From the NCBI GenBank assembly GCA_009731375.1, contig BJOX01000148.1:753037-787891 (forward strand): a stretch of 34,855 bases of DNA. The letters are read 5' to 3'. The notes beneath the pieces were generated by a model. It searched no databases, was not told the origin of the DNA, and was given only the letters and a program-made list of their open reading frames with translations. Both the position numbers and the translations under genes were made by a program. This stretch comes from Paulinella micropora. Lineage: Eukaryota; Cercozoa; Imbricatea; Euglyphida. Positions 9,493 to 21,307 of this stretch are shown in pieces. Each line of letters starts with the position of its first letter. Within the stretch, counting starts at the first letter, position 1.

Positions 9493-10983
9493 TCACTTGA
9501 ACTCTTTGAAGGATCTCTCCACAGAGGCAAGCTGGGTGGGGTCAAAAAAAAAATCTCCGACTGTCGAAGACGCAAGGAATCGTACAAAGCATGCAGCTGT
9601 CTCTCCACTTCCACAGCAAGCGTCTGGGTTGACAACGAGAGAATTCACAAGCTTGCAAGGACCGAACTGATCTATGCGCTTGGGGATGGAGTTGGCCTTG
9701 CCGATCTTGTAGTATGCTTTCTGTCCCGCAATCGGCTCGAAAGTGGTCCATTCAACTAGGTACACAAAACTGGTCTGGGTGTTGTGATGTGTCAAGCTAA
9801 TAGGCGCCGAATCGCCTTGCGCCAGTGAGTAAGGGATGTGACCCCACGCCATGACTTGGTGGCTGACTTGCTCTGCAGCGTAGGAAAAGAACTCCACCTG
9901 GTTGCCCTCCATGTCCCATGCCGTCCAAAACTGTTCGTGCTCTTGTCTCTCCACACTGGCTGCCTCCTTGCTAGCCCCAGGGTCTGACTTGATGACCCAA
10001 TGCAACGCTTCCGATTCGCGTTCAGTTACAGCGATTGTATTCGCGCTTGTCTTGGCTGCTGTATCCTTCCAGAAATGAAAGGTCTTGTCGGAGTCCGTTG
10101 TAGACCGGAGTTGAGATTCAAAACCCTCTGGAACGGTGAGAGATGCATGGATCTGCCATTTTGATGCAGCGGACGGCTTCGAGAAGCTGCTTTCCGCTAC
10201 TACATCGATTGACTTCTCCGTCTTCTTCGGGAGCTCCGCAGAGACAGGCGAGGAGATCGGGAAGATTCGTTTGAACTCCCTAAAGGAACGGTTCACCGCA
10301 GCCAGCTGCACGGGGTCGAGTAAGAATATCTCCGACTTTGGCCGACGAAAGGGATCGTACAAAGTATGCAACTGTCTCTCCACTTCAAACGCGAGTGTCT
10401 CGGTTGACAAGGAGATAGAAGTCACAAGATTGCACGGACCAAACTGACCTACGCGCTTGGGGATGGAGATGGCCTTCCCGATCTTGTAGTATGCCTTGCC
10501 ATCTTCGATGTGCTCAAAGATGCTGAGAGGCACCAAGTACACGAAGCCTGGTTGTTTCGGGTGGAGGTGCGTTAGATCGAAACTGGGGCCTACCTTGCCT
10601 TGCCCAGACACTTCGGCCAGCAGCACAGGCGGATTGCCCCAGCGCGCCACAATGTGGGCCATCTCCTCAATACTCACCGGTACTCTGGAATCTGAGGAAA
10701 ACTCCACCTCGATGCAGTCACGATCCCACGCTATCCACTCCTTGTGATTTTTTGCATATGAATACCAAGAAACGTTGTTTGTCTTGCGATCAGGCTTAAT
10801 CAAATAATGCTCAACATCGAACAGCAGAATCGTATTGAAAAAAGTTAGCGTCACACTGGCCTTGCTTTTCTTTCCAGTGGGATCCTTGAGGAAAGTGTAC
10901 TGCTTGGCGCGGTACTCCTGAACAACGGACTTTGTAACTGGCGGGGGCGCAGTGACACCAATAGACTCAGGGATTGTTAGCAT
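9493..10983 (-). CDS. Tandem two-module GIY-YIG (T5orf172/MUG113-like) protein, frame disrupted
   Basis: About 496 codons read on the minus strand. Two ~250-residue modules are homologous to each other. Each has a leading region (EWIAWDRDCIEVEF in the first, FWTAWDMEGNQVEF in the second; then RWG or AWG) and a GIY-YIG-like domain at about residues 147-236 and 406-496. Visible landmarks are FVYLV, YYKIGKA, IPKR, and in module 1 a Glu within FEVERQLHTLYD followed by SEIFLLDP. These match the T5orf172/MUG113 branch of the GIY-YIG superfamily, a nuclease fold; activity is inferred only. I chose Met at 10983 because the open frame upstream, to 11079, is only translated octamer repeat. In module 2 the matching VEVERQLHALYD segment is in another frame between about 9640 and 9550. 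The frame returns at a run of ten A (T10 on the coding strand). This is either sequence error or decay. No intron is evident and the host role is unknown. Confidence 0.7.
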   Translation of the reverse strand: MLTIPESIGVTAPPPVTKSVVQEYRAKQYTFLKDPTGKKSKASVTLTFFNTILLFDVEHYLIKPDRKTNNVSWYSYAKNHKEWIAWDRDCIEVEFSSDSRVPVSIEEMAHIVARWGNPPVLLAEVSGQGKVGPSFDLTHLHPKQPGFVYLVPLSIFEHIEDGKAYYKIGKAISIPKRVGQFGPCNLVTSISLSTETLAFEVERQLHTLYDPFRRPKSEIFLLDPVQLAAVNRSFREFKRIFPISSPVSAELPKKTEKSIDVVAESSFSKPSAASKWQIHASLTVPEGFESQLRSTTDSDKTFHFWKDTAAKTSANTIAVTERESEALHWVIKSDPGASKEAASVERQEHEQFWTAWDMEGNQVEFFSYAAEQVSHQVMAWGHIPYSLAQGDSAPISLTHHNTQTSFVYLVEWTTFEPIAGQKAYYKIGKANSIPKRIDQFGPCKLVNSLVVNPDACCGSGETAACFVRFLASSTVGDFFFDPTQLASVERSFKEFK

Positions 10984-10993
10984 TTCTACACAG

Positions 10994-11145
10994 CAACACA
11001 AGAACAAACAAACGAACAAACGAACAAACGAACAAACGAACAAACGAACAAACGAACAAACCAACAAACAAAGAAACAAAGAGTCAACAACAACGAACAG
11101 ACATTCAGATTAACAACAACGAACAGACATTCAGATCAACAACAA
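10994..11145. repeat. (AACAAACG)n octamer and AACAAC tract upstream of the GIY-YIG gene
   Basis: About six copies of AACAAACG precede a duplicated core containing CAACAACGAACAGACATTCA at about 11087 and 11115. On the minus strand the array adds a Phe/Val/Cys/Leu-rich N-terminal extension to the ORF, which I regard as non-coding. Confidence 0.8.
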
Positions 11146-11149
11146 CAAC

Positions 11150-11196
11150 GACTTCTCCTCCTCCTCCTCCTCATCCTCCTTCTCCTCCTGCTACTG

Positions 11197-11246
<50 letters not shown>

Positions 11247-11271
11247 GCTACTACTACTACTACTACCACTA

Positions 11272-11313
<42 letters not shown>

Positions 11314-11341
11314 TTACTACTATTACTACTATTACTACTAT

Positions 11342-11382
<41 letters not shown>

Positions 11383-11416
11383 GTACTACTACTAGTACTA
11401 CTACTAGTACTACTAT

Positions 11417-11467
<51 letters not shown>

Positions 11468-11607
11468 CACTACCACTACCACTACCACCACCACCACCAC
11501 CACCACTACTACTACTACTACTACAACTACTACTACTACTACTCCTACTCCTACTCCTCCTCCTACTCCTCCTCCTACTCCTCCTCCTCCTCCTCCTCCT
11601 CCTCCTC

Positions 11608-11673
<66 letters not shown>

Positions 11674-11721
11674 CTCGTCCTCCTCGTCCTCCTACTTCTC
11701 CTCCTCCTCCTCCTCCTCCTC

Positions 11722-11775
<54 letters not shown>

Positions 11776-11841
11776 CACCTCCTCCTCCTCCTTCTCGTCG
11801 TCGTCGTCCTCCTCCTCCTCCTCCTCCTCCTCCTCCTCCTC

Positions 11842-11878
<37 letters not shown>

Positions 11879-11937
11879 CACTACTACCACCATTACTACT
11901 ACTACTACTACTACTACTACCACTACCACTACTACCA
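11150..11937. repeat. (CTA)n/(CTC)n/(CCA)n triplet array
   Basis: Blocks of CTA and CTC, with CCA, ATT and CGT variants, extend for nearly 800 bp. The long poly-Thr, poly-Val and poly-Ser frames are translation of the repeat. Confidence 0.95.
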
Positions 11938-12019
11938 TGGAGCTGGCGTGGTTTAGGGGCTTTGGGCTGGCTTCTTGTCCAAAGCTTGGCCCTCATTTTG
12001 TCGATTTCTTCCCTGGTTT

Positions 12020-12067
12020 TCTCCTGTGTGTATGTGTGTGTGTATGTGTGTTGATTTGTAGGCACAC

Positions 12068-12100
<33 letters not shown>

Positions 12101-12116
12101 TGTGTGTGTGTATCGT

Positions 12117-12169
<53 letters not shown>

Positions 12170-12192
12170 CACACCTGAAAGTACCAGTAGGC

Positions 12193-12227
<35 letters not shown>

Positions 12228-12255
12228 AATCACCTGATAGTACCAATAGGCATCG
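12020..12255. repeat. (TG)n and (GA)n tracts with a duplicated ~28-bp core
   Basis: TG dinucleotides are followed by two GA tracts. Each GA tract leads into related cores (AATCACACCTGAAAGTACCA near 12168 and AATCACCTGATAGTACCA near 12228). Confidence 0.85.
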
Positions 12256-12284
12256 CGCGATTTGCCGTTCTGTAGGACGGGCTA

Positions 12285-12692
12285 TATATACATACATACA
12301 TACATACATACATACATACACATATATACATGCATGCATGATACATGCATACATATATACATACATACATACATACATACACATATACATGCATGCATCA
12401 TACATGCATACATATATACATACATAAGTACATACATACACATACATACATGCATGCATGATACATGCATACATATACACATACATAAATACATACATAA
12501 ATACATACATACATACATACATACATGCATACATACATGCATACATACACATACATGCATGCATGCATGATACATACATACATACATACATACATACATG
12601 CATGCATCATACATGCATACATATATACATACATAAATGCATACATATATACATACATAAATACATACATACATACATACATACATACATAC
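12285..12692. repeat. (CATA)n array with TGCATGCATGATACATG cores
   Basis: CATA units are punctuated about every 60-70 bp by a palindromic TGCATGCATG followed by ATACATG or ATCATACATG. No ORF in this block shows coding character. Confidence 0.9.
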
Positions 12693-12785
12693 CTTTACAA
12701 TGGCCCTTTTGGCCCTTCTATGTACATACCTACGTACGTACACATAAAAAAGAAGTATACTTTTTTATGATCTTGGTTATGAAAA

Positions 12786-12826
12786 ATAGATAGATAGATA
12801 GATAGGTAGGTAGGTAGGTAGGTAGG

Positions 12827-12863
<37 letters not shown>

Positions 12864-12869
12864 GTATAT

Positions 12870-12916
<47 letters not shown>

Positions 12917-13012
12917 TATATAGATAGATAGATAGGTAGGTAGGTAGATAGATAGGATTGATAGATAGATAGGATAGATAGGATAGATGAATGGATGGAT
13001 AGATAGATAGAT
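12786..13012. repeat. (GATA)n/(GGTA)n array
   Basis: GATA units include two tracts of GGTA and a GGATA variant near 12955-12985. The array directly abuts the 3' end of the next element. Confidence 0.95.
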
Positions 13013-13314
13013 GAAATATCGACTAATGTCAGAAAAAAGGAGCTTCTGATTTCGTCAACCAGGAAGTCTGTGGGTAAAGTATTAACCCGATGCCCAGCTA
13101 AGCCGTGATGTTTGCACGGAAGGGACTGATACAGGCAATACCAAAGCTCCCTAGTACCAGGCGGGGCCAGGGCTCGTTCCATAAAGCGCCCCTTGCAGAA
13201 CGAGCTCCCACCTCCATTACAGAGGGCCCAGTAAGCAGATGGAGTTTCGAGACTGTTCGACAGTCTAGTATAAACCGACAGAGCACTGTGGGTTTTATTC
13301 CGGGCTCAACAAGC
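13013..13314 (-). mobile_element. Family-2 element, 302 bp, flanked by GATA on both sides
   Basis: A single-copy-looking 302-bp sequence lies between GATA arrays. About 210 bp of it recurs at 21663-21875 with a handful of differences. In the sense orientation (minus) it ends CGATATTTC and runs straight into ATCTATC repeats. That terminus closely resembles the CGACATCTC end of the RLE retrotransposon. It has no long ORF and no poly(A) tail. I infer a non-autonomous retroelement, or the 3' untranslated end of a second RLE element. I see no convincing tRNA-type promoter boxes. Confidence 0.6.
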
Positions 13315-13327
13315 GATAGATAGATCC

Positions 13328-13337
13328 NNNNNNNNNN
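13328..13337. other. 10-N assembly gap inside a GATA array
   Basis: Ten N separate two GATA segments immediately beside the family-2 element, so the true array length is unknown. Confidence 0.95.
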
Positions 13338-13370
<33 letters not shown>

Positions 13371-13387
13371 CAGACAGATAGACAGAC

Positions 13388-13422
<35 letters not shown>

Positions 13423-13474
13423 AAGAAAGAAAGAAAGATAGATAGGTAGATAGATAGATAGATAGATAGATAGG

Positions 13475-13510
<36 letters not shown>

Positions 13511-13567
13511 GTATACGGGTGGTATTTTCGGCTGGAGTCTGCTTGCTGTAGTATCTTGTTGTTAACG

Positions 13568-13651
<84 letters not shown>

Positions 13652-13703
13652 GTATGGTATCGGCTGGAGTCTGCTTGCCGTAGTATCTTGTTGGTGACGA
13701 AGA
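13338..13703. repeat. GATA array with a duplicated ~52-bp core
   Basis: GATA/GACA/GAAA tetranucleotides are interrupted by a core containing CGGCTGGAGTCTGCTTG and GTAGTATCTTGTTG, at about 13510-13569 and 13651-13703. The copies differ by small indels. Confidence 0.85.
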
Positions 13704-13773
13704 CCACAGGGTCCCAACAAACCAACCGTCCTTTGAGAACGTCGCTGTGGGACAGAGGGGAGAGGGAGAGGGA

Positions 13774-13993
13774 NNNNNNNNNNNNNNNNNNNNNNNNNNN
13801 NNNNNNNNNNNNNNNNNNNNNNNNNNNNNNNNNNNNNNNNNNNNNNNNNNNNNNNNNNNNNNNNNNNNNNNNNNNNNNNNNNNNNNNNNNNNNNNNNNNN
13901 NNNNNNNNNNNNNNNNNNNNNNNNNNNNNNNNNNNNNNNNNNNNNNNNNNNNNNNNNNNNNNNNNNNNNNNNNNNNNNNNNNNNNNNNNNNNN
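13774..13993. other. 220-N assembly gap
   Basis: Unknown sequence. The right edge is a (GAA)n array. Confidence 0.98.
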
Positions 13994-15575
<1,582 letters not shown>

Positions 15576-15597
15576 AGAGAGACAGGCAGACAGTTCC

Positions 15598-15957
<360 letters not shown>

Positions 15958-16000
15958 ACCTGTAGTTTCCTGTTGGTACGCCTCTCCACAACTCCACAGG

Positions 16001-16402
16001 NNNNNNNNNNNNNNNNNNNNNNNNNNNNNNNNNNNNNNNNNNNNNNNNNNNNNNNNNNNNNNNNNNNNNNNNNNNNNNNNNNNNNNNNNNNNNNNNNNNN
16101 NNNNNNNNNNNNNNNNNNNNNNNNNNNNNNNNNNNNNNNNNNNNNNNNNNNNNNNNNNNNNNNNNNNNNNNNNNNNNNNNNNNNNNNNNNNNNNNNNNNN
16201 NNNNNNNNNNNNNNNNNNNNNNNNNNNNNNNNNNNNNNNNNNNNNNNNNNNNNNNNNNNNNNNNNNNNNNNNNNNNNNNNNNNNNNNNNNNNNNNNNNNN
16301 NNNNNNNNNNNNNNNNNNNNNNNNNNNNNNNNNNNNNNNNNNNNNNNNNNNNNNNNNNNNNNNNNNNNNNNNNNNNNNNNNNNNNNNNNNNNNNNNNNNN
16401 NN
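16001..16402. other. 402-N assembly gap
   Basis: Unknown sequence directly left of the foldback structure below. The gap may hide more of it. Confidence 0.98.
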
Positions 16403-16409
16403 AGCGTTA

Positions 16410-17333
16410 GTGAATATGAATATAATTATGATGATGGATGTACTGTATAACCATCGAAGAGTAACGCGCCATATAACCACGCCTCCTGGGGAGAGCACTG
16501 ATCGTAGACAAGATGTAGATGCAGATGTAGAGTTAGATGTAGATGTAGATGTAGATGTAGATGTAGATGTAGATGTAGAGGTAGATGTAGATGCTTATGT
16601 TGATGTAGATGTAGATGTAGATGTAGATTAGATGTAGATGTAGATGTAGATGTAGATGCAGATGTAGATGTAGACGCAGAAGCAGAGGTAGATGTAGAGG
16701 TAAATGTAGATGTAGTCATGCTCCATGTATCTGTACGCACCCTGCGCCCAGCCCGGCCGGGTCCAGATCCAGGTCATGTCTGTCTGTGTCTGTCGCTTGG
16801 GTGGTTGTTTTTCCTTGTTTTCAAGCCCAAGAATCAAGACCCAGTCCTCAGAAAGCGGAAATTTTGCGCCTCGCCCACTTTTCATCCGTAGTTACCCAGA
16901 GGAGCGTGGCAGGGCGCGTTTGTTTGCCTGCCTTTTTGTGTCTGTCTGTCTGTGTCTGTCTGTCTGTGTCTGTCTGTCTGTGTCTGTCTGTCTGTGTCTG
17001 TCTGTCTGTGTCTGTCTGTCTGTCTGTCTGTGTCTGTCTGTCTGTGTCTGTCTGTTTGTGTCCGTCTGTGTCTGTCTGTGTCTGTCTGTCTGTGCTGTCT
17101 GTGTCTGTCTGTCTGTGTCTGTCTGTCTGTGTCTGTCTGTCTGTGTCTGTCTGTCTGTCTGTGTCTGTCTGTGTCTGTCAGTCTGTCACTGTCTGTCTGT
17201 CTGTCTGTGTGTCTGTGTCTGTGTGTCTGTGTCTGTGTGTCTGTGTCTGTGTCTGTGTGTATGTCTGTGTGTCTGTCTGTGTGTCTGTGTCTGTGTGTCT
17301 GTGTCTGACTCTCTGTCTGTCTGTGTCTGACTG

Positions 17334-17364
<31 letters not shown>

Positions 17365-17816
17365 GTCTGTCTGTCTGTGTCTTCTCTCTTTGTCTGTCTG
17401 ACTGTCTGTTTGTCTGCCTGTCTGCCTGTCTGTCTGTCTGTGTCTGTCTGCCTGTCTGTCTGTCTCTGTCTGTCTGTCTGTTTGTCTGTCTGTCAACGCA
17501 CCCTGCGCCCAGCCCAGCCGGGTCCAGATAATGTTCTATCATAGGCTCGTAGAAAAAAAATTACATGAATTACATCTACATCTACATCTACATCTACATC
17601 TACATCTACATCTACATCTACATCTACATCTACATCTGCATCTACATCTACATCTACCTCTACGTAAGCATCTACATTTGCATCTACATCTGCTTGTCTA
17701 TGATTAGCGCTTAGTCTCAGAAAGCGTTGGCTATATGGCGAGCATTACTCATTACTCTTCGATGATAGAAGGGTATATCCAGCCATCATAATTATCATGT
17801 ATATTCAATGCTCCAT
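16410..17816. repeat. Foldback: (GATGTA)n arms around a (TGTC)n core
   Basis: The segment 16410-16510 (AATTATGATGATGG, ACCATCGAAGAGTAA, CGCCATATA) is homologous to the reverse complement of about 17692-17805. Inside these lie (GATGTA)n at 16510-16715 and its complement (TACATC)n at 17570-17690. The centre is about 570 bp of TGTC/TGTG repeat, bounded at 16736 and 17498 by direct copies of a CCCTGCGCCCAGCCCGGC-type motif. Confidence 0.8.
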
Positions 17817-17832
17817 GTATTACTGTGGACAT

Positions 17833-17935
17833 TCAAGCAAGCAAGCAAGCAAGCAAGCTAGCAAGCTAGCAAGCAAGCAAGCAACCAAGCAACCAAGCAA
17901 CCAAGCAACCAAGCAACCAAGCAAGCAACCAAGCT
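17833..17935. repeat. (AAGC)n and (AACCAAGC)n array
   Basis: Tetranucleotide CAAG units shift to an octamer-like CAACCAAG pattern. This array sits at the right edge of the foldback. Confidence 0.9.
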
Positions 17936-18128
17936 ATCCAACTTCGATCTCATCGTTCTCCATCAATCTAAGTGATACGACAAATCTGAAGCCAGCATCG
18001 GAAAGCTTAGGATAAGAGCTTTCCAACGGTGTGCGCTGCATTTTCCGAATCTCAAATATTGATTGAGAAAAATGAGATCAAAGTTTGAATGTTTTGCCAC
18101 TTGAATGTCACAGAAATATCTGTACTAC

Positions 18129-18198
<70 letters not shown>

Positions 18199-18270
18199 CG
18201 AGAGCGAGAGCGAGACCCTGCGACCAGCCCGGCCGGGTCCGTATCATGTTTTATCATAGGCTCGTAGGAG
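17936..18270. other. Short unique sequence, (GA)n tract and third copy of the CAGCCCGGCCGGGTCC motif
   Basis: About 190 bp of unique sequence is followed by (GA)n at 18135-18193. The motif CCAGCCCGGCCGGGTCC then continues into TATCATAGGCTCGTAG, which also follows the copy at 17498-17548. Each copy of the motif lies beside a simple repeat. No gene is recognised. Confidence 0.6.
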
Positions 18271-18304
18271 AATATACAGGAACAGTCCGTGGGGTTAGAG
18301 GTAG

Positions 18305-18706
18305 CTATTCACACACACACACACACATACACACACACACACATATATATATATACATATATATATATATGTACATACATACATACATACACGCACATAA
18401 AAAATATGCATTAACATGAACAACCCGCTGATACACCCATCGGTATGTATGTATGTGTATGTATGTATGTATGTATGTATGTATGTATGCATGTATGCAT
18501 GTATGTATGTATGTATGCATGACGTGCATGCATGCGCGCATGCATGTGTGTATGTATGTATGTATGTATGTATGTATGTAGGTGTAAATTCATGCTTAAG
18601 GTCATGCAGTGTCACCACGCCATACAAACAAACATACATACATACATACATACATACATACCTGTGGGTGTAAATTCATCTTTAAGGTCATGCGGTGTCA
18701 CCACTC
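18305..18706. repeat. (CA)n, (TA)n, GTAT and CATA arrays with a duplicated ~45-bp core
   Basis: The core GGTGTAAATTCATGCTTAAG plus GTCATGCAGTGTCACCAC occurs at about 18580 and 18665 with a few substitutions. One copy follows a GTAT array and the other a CATA array. Confidence 0.8.
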
Positions 18707-18728
18707 GGATAAATCCTAGTACATAGAT

Positions 18729-20782
18729 GAGATGTCGCAAAGGAATGTAGTCCTTGCAAAGGAACGCAGTTTCACATCAAACAATAATTTGTGTACTGTG
18801 CATGTGTCCGGGATGGGCATCACGGGTAGACTGTGTTCTGGAAAAAGAAGAGGAGGAAGGACGTTGAAGAAAAAGGCAATCTAGGAATGGAGAGTGGGAG
18901 GATAAGGAAGAAGAGAAAGAAAAGGAAGCCGTTAGTCCAAGTGTTTTGAGCACCGTAAGCTTGCGCAAGCTACAATGATGACATTGTATGAGGCCTAAAC
19001 CCCCGCAGGGACCTAGCCCGGGCTATGCAACACTGGACGGCTATGATGGAATGCAGTCACCAATACGGACTAGAGGAAGATTAGTCCAATTTTTGACTGC
19101 ACAGGAGCGATAAATCGCAAAAGAGCAACGAGCTACGCAGGAGGATAGCTTGAAGCAAAGGGATTTGGATTGGGGATGGGAAAAACCCAAGGCGCGGAAA
19201 CATCGATGAACAGAGAACGATACCATGCCGCGAGCCCCGCATTCGATTGGTCGAAGGTGGCAGGTCCATCCGTTGTCCTCGATTTGAGATTTGAGCTTGT
19301 TGTATCGGTTGGTCTTGTAGGCTCGTGCGTCAAGGATGTTTTCCTCGACCGGGCACGTTAGCTCGATCAGAATACATATCTTGGTAGACAGTGACCAGAC
19401 AACGATATCGGGGCGGAGGTCAGTGACACAAATGTGGACAGGAAAGGCTTGCTCAGAACCGGTGTATTGGGTTTGGAGTTGCCAATCGTTTGCAGTGTCA
19501 AGCAGGGATGGTCGATGAAATGACTGTCTCTTAGGCTTCTGCTCGCCCTCTTTCACAAACATAGACTTTGATTCATTTTGGTCTATAGGGGAGCGTTTGT
19601 TATGGCTCTCGATGTGTTTTTGAAGGGGAGCTTCAATAGTGCAGAGCACAGAGTCATGACGCCAGGTATAGCGGCCTTGTTTGAGGGCAACATGGCAACC
19701 GGAGAGGATGTGGCATAGATGTGCTTGACCAGAACAGAGGGCACACTTGTTGTTGGGAATGATTCCCCACAGACGTCTAAGGTCGGGGGTAATAACCGAG
19801 TTTGTGCTTGCGTTGATGACCCAAGAGATTAAACGGGGATTACGGGTTCCGATGAGGCGAGCCCAGGAGAGGTCGAAGGGGCATGCGTCTTCAAAACGAA
19901 GGAAGCACCCTTGCATGGCTTTGTCCATGTCATGCACTGTGGTTGTCTCAAGTATTGTCTCAGCAGCTAATTCTAAAACCCTGTCTTTGCGGTCTGTGAT
20001 GGAATGTTCTTTTGGGTAGCGACCATGGCCAAGTCCGAGATGATCGGATTGGCCTCGATGTTTGAATTCAAAATCAACTTGTGCCTCAAGCTTTTCGAGC
20101 ACAGGCTCTGGTTTCCAGATAGTTCGAAATGTTTCGTGTTTCGTCAGGTTCATCGCATAAATGGACGAGAGGTGTTTATCTGGGCAGTACTTCAGCATTT
20201 GAGCACGGTTGATTTGAAGTCGCTGGTAAAAAGAGACGATGGATTGGAGCTGTAGACCGAATTTCGAGCGTGGGCGGTAAAGGCAAGAGACCAGAGCTCT
20301 TTTGTAGATATTGGCCCATTTTTTGAGGAAGCGGGTCGCAATTTTCTCAAGGGTTTTGGCGAAAGATAAGCAGAGGTCATAAATGAGAAATGGCCAGGCA
20401 AGTGACTGGACAGCGTAGTGCTGGTATAGCCAAAATTTCATAAAGCCATTGATCGAGCAGCTATCGATGGCTTGCATAGAAAGAATGAACTTCTTTTGGA
20501 TTGCTGCACGTTGTTCGTTTTCGCTGAGGTCATGGTAGACAATCCATCCGAGGTCTTTGAAAGGCTTGTCAGCGATGAAGTCAATCGGTTTGCCAGTAAT
20601 AGTAAGGGCGGGGTCGAAGTGTGGGAACGAGATCGGCAATAATCGTTTGAGACCCTTATAGTCGTCGGCTTTAGTCCAGTATTTGAAAGCAAGGCTTTTG
20701 CATTTGGGCGGTTTCGCGGCCATTGTTCTGGACCATGACAGAAATTTGTCAATCATGTTGATGGACGATTGACAGTGTTTCA
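18729..20782 (-). mobile_element. RLE-type non-LTR retrotransposon, 5'-truncated copy A
   Basis: This minus-strand copy spans about 2.05 kb: a partial ORF plus a 312-nt 3' UTR that ends CGACATCTC with no poly(A) tail. The 5' end is truncated and abuts (GATA)n directly at 20783. The 3' side abuts ATCTAT and then a unique TGTACTAGGATTTATC. Identity to copy B over the shared 1.69 kb is very high, so insertion was recent. An R2/R4/NeSL-like lineage is inferred from the CCHC plus PD-(D/E)XK architecture. The clade cannot be fixed without the missing reverse-transcriptase palm. Confidence 0.85.
19041..20756 (-). CDS. Retrotransposon ORF2 C-terminal part: RT thumb, CCHC zinc motif, RLE endonuclease (5'-truncated)
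   Basis: 571 codons follow the first Met, and the frame stays open a few codons further to the GATA junction. Residues about 1-130 (FLSWSRTMAAKPPKCKSL, PFKDLGWIVYH) look like the region after the catalytic palm of a reverse transcriptase; the palm with its FADD-type motif is absent. A CX2CX7HX4C zinc motif lies at 338-354 and is followed by the conserved [13 protein letters not shown] restriction-like endonuclease domain follows, with RPD at 448-450, an acidic residue in IELT at 464-467, and YKTNRYNKL. In an intact element this protein would nick the target and prime reverse transcription. This copy cannot do so because RT is incomplete. No stop or frameshift interrupts what remains. Confidence 0.85.
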   Translation of the reverse strand: MIDKFLSWSRTMAAKPPKCKSLAFKYWTKADDYKGLKRLLPISFPHFDPALTITGKPIDFIADKPFKDLGWIVYHDLSENEQRAAIQKKFILSMQAIDSCSINGFMKFWLYQHYAVQSLAWPFLIYDLCLSFAKTLEKIATRFLKKWANIYKRALVSCLYRPRSKFGLQLQSIVSFYQRLQINRAQMLKYCPDKHLSSIYAMNLTKHETFRTIWKPEPVLEKLEAQVDFEFKHRGQSDHLGLGHGRYPKEHSITDRKDRVLELAAETILETTTVHDMDKAMQGCFLRFEDACPFDLSWARLIGTRNPRLISWVINASTNSVITPDLRRLWGIIPNNKCALCSGQAHLCHILSGCHVALKQGRYTWRHDSVLCTIEAPLQKHIESHNKRSPIDQNESKSMFVKEGEQKPKRQSFHRPSLLDTANDWQLQTQYTGSEQAFPVHICVTDLRPDIVVWSLSTKICILIELTCPVEENILDARAYKTNRYNKLKSQIEDNGWTCHLRPIECGARGMVSFSVHRCFRALGFSHPQSKSLCFKLSSCVARCSFAIYRSCAVKNWTNLPLVRIGDCIPS

Positions 20783-20832
20783 GATAGATAGATAGATAGA
20801 AATATAGAAAGATAGATAGGTAGGTGGATAGG

Positions 20833-20905
<73 letters not shown>

Positions 20906-20965
20906 GTGACCACTCTGATAAATCCTAGTACATGCATGTATGTATATACTATACATAGATAGATG

Positions 20966-21010
<45 letters not shown>

Positions 21011-21030
21011 GTAAATAGATAGATAGGTAA

Positions 21031-21062
<32 letters not shown>

Positions 21063-21117
21063 GTAGGTAGGTAGGTAGGTAGGTAGGTAGGTAGGTAGGT
21101 AGGTAGGTAGATAGATG

Positions 21118-21158
<41 letters not shown>

Positions 21159-21307
21159 GTAGGTAGGTAGGTAGGTAGGTAGGTAGATAGATAGATAGAT
21201 AGATAGATAGGTAGATAGATAGATGTGACCACTCTGATAAATCCTAGTACATGCTTGTATGTATATACTATACATAGATAGATGGATAGATAGATAGAAA
21301 GATAGAT
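20783..21307. repeat. GATA/GGTA array with a ~320-bp local duplication
   Basis: A core reading GTGACCACTCTGATAAATCC, TAGTACATG and TATATACTATACATAGATAG occurs at about 20906 and 21226, separated by GATA and GGTA units. A related core (CACCACTCGGATAAATCC) flanks the 3' end of copy A at 18700-18725. Copies A and C therefore lie in copies of the same local repeat. Confidence 0.85.

Noticed and set aside
10984-11079. N-terminal extension of the GIY-YIG ORF resembling a hydrophobic signal peptide
   Set aside because: The Phe/Val/Cys/Leu-rich stretch is translated AACAAACG octamer repeat; the Met at 10983 is the better start.
16725-17544. Cys/Val/Ser-rich ORFs of 200-252 codons resembling a cysteine-rich protein
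   Set aside because: They translate the TGTC/TGTG array; the Cys pattern follows the repeat period only.
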